A DNA stretch of 64,000 nt from Roseomonas aerilata DSM 19363 (GTDB lineage: Bacteria > Pseudomonadota > Alphaproteobacteria > Acetobacterales > Acetobacteraceae). A model generated the notes under the pieces. That model was not told the origin of the DNA. It did no database searches and worked only from the letters and a program-made list of their open reading frames with translations. The stretch is from the NCBI RefSeq assembly GCF_000711725.1, contig NZ_JONP01000002.1, positions 248,001 to 312,000 on the forward strand, read 5' to 3'. Position 1 is the stretch's first letter. Each line of letters starts with the position of its first letter. Below, piece by piece: positions 46,584-53,709 of the stretch. A program made the position numbers and the translations under genes.

Positions 46584-46824
46584 CTGGGGAGAGAAAGAAG
46601 GAATTCTTCCTCTCCCCAGACCCCTCACCATCATCTTTTTCTTCAGGTTGGGATTGCTTGGTGGCCGGTGCGCCTCGGGTCATAGACCCGAGGCGACTGC
46701 ACGCACAGGAAAGGCGGCAGAAAAGAACCGGCCCCGATCACCGCATCCGCGACAGCCAGACGGGGATCCAAGGGCCTCAGGCCCTTGGCGGGTGAGGTGC
46801 CGGAGAGGGCAGAGCCCTCTCTGG
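46584..46824 (+). repeat. Four-hairpin dispersed repeat, copy F
   Basis: Hairpin 1 46584-46619 with outer pairs CTGG/CCAG in place of CCGG/CCGG and one internal A-C mismatch; hairpin 2 (CGCCTCGGGTC/GACCCGAGGCG) near 46670-46694; unpaired CGCGACAGCCAGA near 46748-46760; hairpin 3 CCAAGGGCC-TCA-GGCCCTTGG; hairpin 4 46800-46824 with one G-T wobble. It lies between gcrA, which already has its own terminator, and the convergent end of the phn operon. Confidence 0.85.
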
Positions 46825-46858
46825 CATCACCAGCCCCAAAACCAGGGACAGCATCTGA

Positions 46859-47725
46859 CTACGCGCGCGGCCGCTCGCCGATCAGCCGCCGCCGGAGCTT
46901 GCCGCCGAGCCAGTCGATGACCGCGACGGTGACCACCATCAGGAGGATGATGAAGGCCACCTCGTCCCAGTGGCGGACCTTGATGCGTTCGGCGATCTGC
47001 AGCCCGATCCCGCCCGCGCCCACCACGCCGAGGATGGAGGCGGAGCGGGTGTTGCTCTCGAAGAAGTATAGCGCCTGGGCGAGCATCACCGGCAGCACCT
47101 GCGGCAGGATGCCGAAGCGCACCGCGAGAAGGCGCGAGGCGCCCGCGGCGGTCACGCCCTCGGCCTGGCGGCGTTCCGCGTTTTCGATCGCCTCCGCGTA
47201 GAGCTTCGAGAGCGTCGCGAGGTCGGAGACGAAAAGGGCGAGGACGCCGGCGAGCGGCCCGAGCCCCACCGCGCGCACGAAGGCCAGCGCCCAGATGAGC
47301 TGATCCACGCCGCGCATCCCGTCGAACACCCGGCGCAGCGAGAAGCGCAGCAGCGTGGTGGTGACGATGTTCCGCGCGCCGAGGAAGCCGAGCGGCACGG
47401 CGAAGGTGGCCGCCAGAACGGTGCCGAGGAAGGCCATCGCGACGCTCTCGGCGAGGCCCTTGAGGATGTCGCCCCACAACTCCCCGGGCGAGGGCGGGAT
47501 CATCAGGCGGATGATGGTGAAAAGGCCGGACAGCCCGTTCCACAGCCGCGCGGGCGTGATGTCGAAGAGCCAGAAGGCCCAGGCCAGCCAGGCGAGGAAA
47601 GCGGCGCCGCCCGCGAGGCGCGCCGCGCGCTGGCGCGGCGAGGGACCGAAGGCGGCGGGCAGTGCCTCCCGCCATCGCGCGACGCTGGCCCCGCTCATGC
47701 CGGGCGGGACATTCGCTCCGCTCAC
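46859..47725 (-). CDS. phnE: Phosphonate-type ABC transporter permease, second copy
   Basis: 288-residue inner-membrane permease of the PhnE family and last gene of the five-gene operon. It has about six helices and the binding-protein-dependent EAA loop seen near LSKLYAEAIENAERRQAEGVTAAG. The GTG start overlaps the preceding phnE stop in a GTGA. Having two different PhnE proteins suggests a heterodimeric channel. Phosphonate is the family assignment; phosphite or another oxyanion is possible, as no C-P lyase genes are nearby. Confidence 0.92.
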   Translation of the reverse strand: MSGANVPPGMSGASVARWREALPAAFGPSPRQRAARLAGGAAFLAWLAWAFWLFDITPARLWNGLSGLFTIIRLMIPPSPGELWGDILKGLAESVAMAFLGTVLAATFAVPLGFLGARNIVTTTLLRFSLRRVFDGMRGVDQLIWALAFVRAVGLGPLAGVLALFVSDLATLSKLYAEAIENAERRQAEGVTAAGASRLLAVRFGILPQVLPVMLAQALYFFESNTRSASILGVVGAGGIGLQIAERIKVRHWDEVAFIILLMVVTVAVIDWLGGKLRRRLIGERPRA

Positions 47726-48609
47726 GCCCGGGCCTCCCCGCGCAACCGGCGGCGCAGCGCGTCGGAGAGAAGGTCAATCATCGCCACCACGAGGACGATC
47801 AGCACGATGATCGCCGAGATCTCCTCGTAGTAGTTCTGGCTGATCACGAGATACAGTTCCTGCCCGATCCCGCCCGCGCCGACGAAGCCGATGACGCTCG
47901 CGCCGCGCACGTTGATCTCGAAGCGCAGCAGCAGGTAGGAGACCATGTTGGGCGCCACCTGCGGCAGCATGGCGAAGCGGCAGGCCTGGGCCCAGGTGCC
48001 GCCGGCGGCACGCACGCCCTCCCAGGGTCCCATCTCCGCGTTCTCGACTGCCTCGGCGAAGAGCTTGCCGAGCGCGCCGGTCGTGTGCGCCGCGATCGCG
48101 AGGATGCCCGCCAGCGGCCCCACGCCGAAGGCCCAGACGAGGATCAGCGCGTAGACGATCTCCGGCACCGTCCGCATCGCTTCCAGCACGCGTCGCGAGA
48201 GCTGGTAGGCAATACTGGAGGGCGCGACGTTCCGCGCTGCCGGGAAAGAGAGCAGCAGCGCGACGGCGCCGCCCGCCAGCGTCGCCAGCGCCGCCATGTT
48301 CGCAGTTTCGACCAGCAGCAGCGCCCATTTGTCGAGGCGGTAGAACCAGAAGGCGATGCTGCCCTCCGTCTCCCACCCGCCAAAAAGCGAGGCCCAGCGC
48401 AGGTCCGGCACCAGCCGCGCGAAGTAGTCCCCCGCGCGCGGCAGGCCGGCGGCGAGGGAGGAGGGGTAGAACTCGCTCACCTCGGCCGCGGCCAGCAGGG
48501 CGATGATGAACAGCGCGCCGCCGAGGAGCAGCCGCGCGCGCTTCGCCCGCCGTGCCGCCTGGAAGGCCGCCTCGCCGCGAAGTGCCGCGGGGGAGAAGGT
48601 GGCGCTCAG
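47722..48609 (-). CDS. phnE: Phosphonate-type ABC transporter permease, first copy (apparent CTG start)
   Basis: 295-residue permease. The first conventional start (GTG 48480) would cut off an N-terminal hydrophobic helix (ALFIIALLAAA) that is clearly encoded in frame upstream. No ATG, GTG or TTG exists in frame between that helix and the phnD gene. A CTG at 48609 is preceded by GGAGG at a spacing of five bases and overlaps the phnD stop as CTGA, exactly where the other junctions in this operon have ATGA or GTGA. So a CTG start is proposed, giving LSATFSPAALRGEAAFQ. The EAA loop and other helices are intact. Confidence 0.85.
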   Translation of the reverse strand: MSATFSPAALRGEAAFQAARRAKRARLLLGGALFIIALLAAAEVSEFYPSSLAAGLPRAGDYFARLVPDLRWASLFGGWETEGSIAFWFYRLDKWALLLVETANMAALATLAGGAVALLLSFPAARNVAPSSIAYQLSRRVLEAMRTVPEIVYALILVWAFGVGPLAGILAIAAHTTGALGKLFAEAVENAEMGPWEGVRAAGGTWAQACRFAMLPQVAPNMVSYLLLRFEINVRGASVIGFVGAGGIGQELYLVISQNYYEEISAIIVLIVLVVAMIDLLSDALRRRLRGEARA

Positions 48610-49586
48610 TTGCGCCTCCGGCGCTCCGCCGCCTCCTCGCGCCGCATGTCGATCAGGAGCTGGAACCCCTCGTGCGTCACCTCGCGATAGCCGGTGCCGC
48701 CGCCGCGCTCGATGGCGCGGTAGATGTCCGGATGCGCCGCGGGCAGCGCGAGGTGGAACAGCCGCATGTCCTCCTTGAAGGCGGCGGGCAGCGCCTTTCG
48801 CACCGTCAGCGGCCCGTAGATCACCGGCTCCGTCTGCCAGACGATGCGAAGGTCCCGCATGTTCAGCATGCCCTTCTCGACCATCGCGTGCAGGTTCCCA
48901 CGCGAGAAGCCGGCGGCGGCGTCGCCCTGGCCGGAGGCCCAGGTGAAGGCGGCGTCGTATTGCCGCTGCAGCACCGCGATCACCGCCTGCTCATGCCCGC
49001 CCGCGAAGCCCGTGCGCGCGAAATAGGTGTTGGGATCGATGCCTGCCTTGCGCAGCGCGAAGCGCGGGATGAGATAGCCCGAGGCCGAGTTCGGGTCCGG
49101 CCAGGCAAGCGACCTGCCGCGCATGCCCGCAAGATCTGTGATGCCGGAATCCGCCCGCGTGACCATCACGCCGACATAGCTGGCCGAGCCATCCTCCTGC
49201 TCGGCCACCAGCAGCGGCTCCACGCCCCCGTTCGTGTCCAGCCAGGCGGCCGCGTAAACCGCGGGACCGATGGAGGCGAGATCGATCTGCCCCGCGCCCA
49301 GCGCCTGCACGACGCCCGCAAAATCGGCGGCCAGCAGCAGCCGCGCGGGCACGCCGAAGGTCTCCTCCATTAGGCGGCGATAGCCCTCGTAGCGGCCGAG
49401 GCGGTCGCCCTCGTTCTCGCCGCCGAGGATGCCGATGCGGATCTGCGGCACCTGCGTCGCCCAGGCGCGTCGGCCCGGCGCGGGGAAGGCAAGGCCGGGA
49501 TCGGTGCTGCGGCGCTGCGCGAGGGCCGGCGCGGCGGCGAGCGCCATCGGGAGGGTGAGGAACTGGCGGCGGCGGGACATGCTCAA
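48606..49586 (-). CDS. phnD: Phosphonate-type ABC substrate-binding protein, PhnD-like (copy 1)
   Basis: 326-residue periplasmic receptor with an N-terminal signal (RRRQFLTLPMALAAAPALA). It shows the PhnD pattern IRIGILGGENEGDRL, the ligand loop ([29 protein letters not shown]) and [15 protein letters not shown]. It is clearly related to its upstream neighbour phnD copy 2, with which it shares most of these segments, and so arose by tandem duplication. Overlaps both neighbours by four bases. Confidence 0.92.
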   Translation of the reverse strand: MSMSRRRQFLTLPMALAAAPALAQRRSTDPGLAFPAPGRRAWATQVPQIRIGILGGENEGDRLGRYEGYRRLMEETFGVPARLLLAADFAGVVQALGAGQIDLASIGPAVYAAAWLDTNGGVEPLLVAEQEDGSASYVGVMVTRADSGITDLAGMRGRSLAWPDPNSASGYLIPRFALRKAGIDPNTYFARTGFAGGHEQAVIAVLQRQYDAAFTWASGQGDAAAGFSRGNLHAMVEKGMLNMRDLRIVWQTEPVIYGPLTVRKALPAAFKEDMRLFHLALPAAHPDIYRAIERGGGTGYREVTHEGFQLLIDMRREEAAERRRRN

Positions 49587-50560
49587 CGTCTCCTGCGGCG
49601 CTCCTGCGCCTCCTCCTCGCGCAGGCGCACCACCAGGGCGTAGTCGGCATGGGTGACGGTGCGGAACCCCGTGCCCCCACCGCGCTCGATGCCCTCGTAG
49701 ACGGCGGGATGGGTCTTGGGCAGCGCCAGGAAGAAGCGACGCATGTCCTCCTTGAAGGCTTCCGGCAGGTCCGCGCGACAGGCGATGGGGCCGGAGGGGA
49801 TCGGATCGCTTTGCCAGATCACGCGCAGCTCGCGCATGTCGAGCATCCCCTTGTCCACCATCACCTTCAGCGCGCCGCGCGAGTAGCCCGTCGCGAAATC
49901 CCCCTGGCCGGAGGCCCAGGTGCAGCCCGCGTCGTATTGCCGGTGCAGCACCGCTACCACCGCCTGCTCGTGCCCGCCCGCGAAACCCGTGCGGGAGAAA
50001 TAGGTGGAGGGCTCGATCCCCCGGGCGCGCAGCGCCGCGCGCGGCGCGAAATAGCCGGAGGTGGAGGCAGGATCGGCCCAGGCGAGCGAGCGCCCGCGCA
50101 TCCCCGCGAGATCCGTGATGCCAGAATCCGCGCGCGTCACCATGACGGCGACATAGCCGATGGTGCCGTCATCCGCCTCGGCCGAAACCAGCGCCTCAAT
50201 CGCTCCCTTGGTGTCGATCCAGGTGCCGGCGTAGTTCGCGGCGCCCATCTGCGCCATCTCGATCTGACCCGCGGCGAAGGCCTGGCCAACCCCGGCGAAG
50301 TCGGGCGAGGGGTAGAGGCGCACGGGCAGCCTGAAGGTCTCCTCCAGCAACTGGCGATAGGGCTCGTTCCGCGCCAGGCGGTCCGTCTCGTTCTCGCCGC
50401 CGGAAATGCCGATGCGCAGAACCGGGATGCTGTCCGCCCAGGGGCGGCGCCCGGGTTCGGGGAAGGTGACACCAGGATCGACGCTTCGCCGCGGCATCCC
50501 CTGCGCCAGGGCGGGCGCGGCGATGGCGGAGAGGAGAAGGGCGCGGCGAGTGGCGTTCAT
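49583..50560 (-). CDS. phnD: Phosphonate-type ABC substrate-binding protein, PhnD-like (copy 2)
   Basis: 325-residue receptor and paralogue of the next gene. Signal [20 protein letters not shown], then [19 protein letters not shown], and the shared [20 protein letters not shown] and [19 protein letters not shown] segments. The binding-pocket region before residue 130 differs more from copy 1 ([22 protein letters not shown]), which suggests a changed ligand range. It overlaps phnC by four bases (ATGA). Confidence 0.92.
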   Translation of the reverse strand: MNATRRALLLSAIAAPALAQGMPRRSVDPGVTFPEPGRRPWADSIPVLRIGISGGENETDRLARNEPYRQLLEETFRLPVRLYPSPDFAGVGQAFAAGQIEMAQMGAANYAGTWIDTKGAIEALVSAEADDGTIGYVAVMVTRADSGITDLAGMRGRSLAWADPASTSGYFAPRAALRARGIEPSTYFSRTGFAGGHEQAVVAVLHRQYDAGCTWASGQGDFATGYSRGALKVMVDKGMLDMRELRVIWQSDPIPSGPIACRADLPEAFKEDMRRFFLALPKTHPAVYEGIERGGGTGFRTVTHADYALVVRLREEEAQERRRRR

Positions 50561-51378
50561 GCGACGGCTCCAACGGGCGGGGCCTGCGGCGTCTCCGCCT
50601 CCAGCGCCTCCTCCGGCACGCCGTAGATGGTCTCGACCTCCGCCGCCTTCAGCGCCGCGGGCGTGCCGTCGAAAACCACGCGCCCGGCGGACATGGCGAC
50701 GATGCGGTCGCAGTAGCGGCGGGCGGTGTCGAGGTGATGGAGGTTCACGAGCACCGTCAGCCCGTCCCGCCGGTTCACGTCGCGCAGCGCCTCCATCACC
50801 ACGCGCGCGTTGCGGGGGTCGAGCGAGGCGATGGGCTCGTCTGCCAGCAGCAGCCGCGGCTCCTGCAGCATGGCACGGGCAATGGCGACGCGCTGCTGCT
50901 GCCCGCCCGAGAGCGTCTCCGCCCGCTGCAAGGCCTGCTCCGCCAGGTCGAAGCGGTCCAGCGCGTCGAGCGCCATCGCGCGCTCCTCCGGCGTGAAGCG
51001 GAGAAGAAGGGAGTTGAGTGTCGCGAGCGGCCCCTGCCGATGGTTCAGCCGCCCGACGAGCACGTTGGTCAGCACGTCCAGCCGCTGGATAAGGTTGAAC
51101 TGCTGGAAGATCATCGCGCAGCGCGTGCGCCAGTCCCGCAGCGCCTTCCCGCGCAGCGCCGTCACGTCTGCGCCCTCATGCAGGATGCGGCCCGCGCTCG
51201 GCTCGGTCAGGCGGTTGACCATGCGCAGCAGCGTGGACTTGCCCGCGCCGGAACGGCCGATGATCCCCACCATCTGTCCCTGCGGGATGGAGAGTGTGAC
51301 CCCGTCCACTGCGGCGCGGCCCTTGTCGTCGCCCGAGCGGCCACCGAAGCGGCGGGTGAGATCCTGGAGTTCGAGCAT
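50557..51378 (-). CDS. phnC: Phosphonate-type ABC transporter ATPase
   Basis: 273-residue ATP-binding subunit, first in the operon phnC-phnD-phnD-phnE-phnE. Walker [12 protein letters not shown], the signature [16 protein letters not shown] and Walker [14 protein letters not shown] are intact, and the H-loop follows as [16 protein letters not shown]. The gap upstream shows no Pho box (CTGTCAT repeats), so phosphate control is not evident from sequence. Repeat copy G sits upstream of it, between it and the degT gene. Confidence 0.93.
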   Translation of the reverse strand: MLELQDLTRRFGGRSGDDKGRAAVDGVTLSIPQGQMVGIIGRSGAGKSTLLRMVNRLTEPSAGRILHEGADVTALRGKALRDWRTRCAMIFQQFNLIQRLDVLTNVLVGRLNHRQGPLATLNSLLLRFTPEERAMALDALDRFDLAEQALQRAETLSGGQQQRVAIARAMLQEPRLLLADEPIASLDPRNARVVMEALRDVNRRDGLTVLVNLHHLDTARRYCDRIVAMSAGRVVFDGTPAALKAAEVETIYGVPEEALEAETPQAPPVGAVA

Positions 51379-51476
51379 GACGGGCCCTTGCCGTTCGACG
51401 CAGCTTAACCGGGGCGTTGCGACCCGGAAGAGGCATTACGCGGCGCCTTCATTCCCGCTGGCCGCCGCTTGTGGCC

Positions 51477-51686
51477 CCGGGGAGAGGAAGAAGGAATTCT
51501 TCCTCTCCCCGGACCCCTCACCATCATCTTTTTCTATCTGATTGGAATCTCTGAACGGCCGGTGCGCCTCGGGTCATGGCCCCGAGGCGACGACACCTTC
51601 AGGAAGGTACCGCGACAGCCAGATGGGGATCCAAGGGCCTCAGGCCCTTGGCGGGCGAGGTCCGGAGAGGGCAGCGCCCTCTCCGG
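51477..51686 (+). repeat. Four-hairpin dispersed repeat, copy G (short form; not in a convergent gap)
   Basis: Hairpin 1 51477-51512 (16 bp stem, GGAA loop), hairpin 2 51565-51589, unpaired CGCGACAGCCAGA near 51611-51623, hairpin 3 51631-51651, hairpin 4 51662-51686. The segment between hairpin 2 and the conserved spacer is about 30 bases shorter than in copies A and F, as in copy H. Flanking genes both run on the reverse strand: degT ends at 51707 and phnC starts at 51378. So this copy lies in a tandem gap, where it would separate the two transcripts. Confidence 0.85.
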
Positions 51687-51706
51687 GAGCCACAAGCACC
51701 GGCCCC

Positions 51707-52864
51707 TCAGAGCCCCGCGAGCACCGTCTCCGTCACGCGCTCCACCTGCCCCTCGTCGAGATAGGGATGCATGGGCAGGGCCAGGATGCGCTTGCACAGC
51801 ATCTCGCTCACCGGCAGCGGCGGCGCCTGGCCGATGGCGGCGGCGTGCGCCTCGCGATAGGCGGGCTGATGGTGCAGCGGCAGGGGGTAGTAGATGGCGG
51901 TCGGCACGCCTCGCGCCTTGCAGGCCTCCTGCACGCGTGCCCGTTGCGCCTCATCGGCCACCAGCACCGAGTAGAGGCCGTAAGCGCTCTCATAGCCCGC
52001 GGCCCGCACCGGGGTCTGCACGTGGCCGGCGAGCGCCGCGTCATAGGCGGCGGCGATGCGGGCGCGGGCGGAAAGCTCGCCCTCCATCAGCGGCAGCTTG
52101 CAGAGCAGGATGGCGGCCTGGATCGTGTCGAGACGGCCGTTCATGCCCGTCCGCATCACCTCGTAGCGGGTCTTGCCTTCGCCATGGGTGCGGAGGGAGC
52201 GGTAGAGGTCGGCCTTCTCGGCGTCGTCCGTCAGCAGGGCGCCGCCGTCGCCGTAGCAGCCGAGAGTTTTCGTGGGATAGAAGGACAGCGCGGCCGCGCC
52301 CGCCCAGCCGCCCAGCCGGCGGCCCTCCAGCGCGCCCCCGAAGGCCTGGGCGGCGTCATCGAGGGCGAACATCCCCTCCTCCGCGCAGATCGCCTCGATC
52401 GCCCGCCAGTCCGCCGGCAGGCCGAAGAGGTCCACGCCCACCACGGCGCGGGGGCGGAGCTTGCCCTCCGCCTTCACGAGCGCGATGCGGCGCTTGAGGT
52501 CGGCGATGTCGATGTTGAAGGTGTTCGGGTCCACGTCCACGAAAACGGGGGTGGCGCCGAGCACCAGCGGCACCTCCGCCGTCGCGGTATAGGTGAAGGC
52601 GGGCAGGAACACCGCGTCCCCGCGCCCGATCCCCTCGGCCATCATGGCGATCTGCAGGGCATCGGTGCCGGAGGAGACGGCGACGCAGTGGCCCACCCCG
52701 GCGAAACTGGCGAGGGCGCGCTCCAGTTCCTCCACCTCCGGGCCCATGACGAAGCGGCCGGAATCGAGGACGGCGGCGATGCGGCGGTCGATCTCCGGTC
52801 GGATCAGCGCCTGCTGGGCACGGACGTCGAAAAGACCGATGGGGGCGGGTGTGTCTTGCGGCAT
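51707..52864 (-). CDS. DegT/DnrJ/EryC1/StrS-type PLP aminotransferase
   Basis: 385-residue sugar aminotransferase family member, typically forming amino sugars for surface glycans. The internal aldimine lysine lies in LSFYPTKTLGCYGDGGAL, and the substrate-binding loop reads SSGTDALQIAMMAEGIGRGD. The C-terminal HPYL segment is typical. No sugar biosynthesis genes lie adjacent apart from the ArnT-like glycosyltransferase 4 kb away. Exact substrate unknown. Confidence 0.92.
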   Translation of the reverse strand: MPQDTPAPIGLFDVRAQQALIRPEIDRRIAAVLDSGRFVMGPEVEELERALASFAGVGHCVAVSSGTDALQIAMMAEGIGRGDAVFLPAFTYTATAEVPLVLGATPVFVDVDPNTFNIDIADLKRRIALVKAEGKLRPRAVVGVDLFGLPADWRAIEAICAEEGMFALDDAAQAFGGALEGRRLGGWAGAAALSFYPTKTLGCYGDGGALLTDDAEKADLYRSLRTHGEGKTRYEVMRTGMNGRLDTIQAAILLCKLPLMEGELSARARIAAAYDAALAGHVQTPVRAAGYESAYGLYSVLVADEAQRARVQEACKARGVPTAIYYPLPLHHQPAYREAHAAAIGQAPPLPVSEMLCKRILALPMHPYLDEGQVERVTETVLAGL

Positions 52865-52953
52865 GGGGCGGGGCCTTAGCCCAATCCGGCCGCCGCGTCG
52901 AAATCAAGGACTGTGTCGGAGGGTTACGGGGGGCGCGAGGCCCCCACAAGCCC

Positions 52954-53709
52954 CTATCCCCGCCCCGGCTTGTGCACCCGCAGCGGCCCGAAGCTCTGCG
53001 CCACCGGCATGACCTGCAAGGTGTTCACGTTCACCCGCGCCGGGCGGGAGGCCACCCAGTGGATGGCGTCCGCGATGTCCTCGGGCGTCAGCGCGTCGGC
53101 GCCCTCGTAGACGGCGGCGGCCTTGGCGTCGTCGCCGAAGCGGACATTGCTGAACTCGGTGCCGCCCACCAGTCCCGGCTCGATATCCGTCACCCGCACC
53201 GGCGTGCCGTAGAGATCGGCCCGCAGGTTGAGGCTGAACTGACGGACGAAGGCCTTGGTGCCGCCATAGACATTGCCGCCGGGATAGGGGAACTCCGCGG
53301 CGGTGGAGCCGATGTTGACGATATGGCCCCGCCCGCGCTCCACCATGCCGGGAAGAACGGCGCGGGTGAGGTAGACCAGCCCCTTCACGTTGGTGTCGAT
53401 CATCGCGTCCCAGTCGTCCAGGTCGGCCTCCTGCGCGGGGCCGAGGCCGCGGGCGAGGCCGGCGTTGTTCACCAGCACGTCGATCGCGGACCACTCCGCT
53501 GGCAACCCGCCGATGGACGCGGCCACGGCCACCCGGTCGCGCACGTCGAGCACGATGGGCAGCACCTTGTCGGCGCCGATCTCGTCGCGCAGCGCGTCGA
53601 GACGATCCGCGCGCCGCCCGACCGCGACGATGCGCGCCCCGTCCTCGGCGAAGCGGCGCGCAGTCGCCGCCCCGAAGCCGGAGGTGGCGCCGGTGACGAG
53701 GACGATCAC
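52954..53709 (-). CDS. Short-chain dehydrogenase, YdfG-like
   Basis: 251-residue SDR. The NAD(P) motif TGATSGFGAATARRF, the NNAG motif and the active-site Tyr-x3-Lys (VYGGTKAFVRQF) with the preceding Ser (NIGSTAAE) are intact. It resembles YdfG, the NADP-dependent serine/3-hydroxy acid dehydrogenase. GTG start at 53709 overlaps the stop of the CoxL-type gene (GTGA), so the two genes are co-translated; the dehydrogenase could act on the same pathway. Confidence 0.9.
   Translation of the reverse strand: MIVLVTGATSGFGAATARRFAEDGARIVAVGRRADRLDALRDEIGADKVLPIVLDVRDRVAVAASIGGLPAEWSAIDVLVNNAGLARGLGPAQEADLDDWDAMIDTNVKGLVYLTRAVLPGMVERGRGHIVNIGSTAAEFPYPGGNVYGGTKAFVRQFSLNLRADLYGTPVRVTDIEPGLVGGTEFSNVRFGDDAKAAAVYEGADALTPEDIADAIHWVASRPARVNVNTLQVMPVAQSFGPLRVHKPGRG

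Noticed and set aside
47722-48480. Conventional GTG start for the first phnE
   Set aside because: It would remove an in-frame hydrophobic helix and leave a 129-base gap in an otherwise overlapping operon.
51379-51476. Pho box upstream of phnC
   Set aside because: No CTGTCAT-like direct repeats are visible in the gap.
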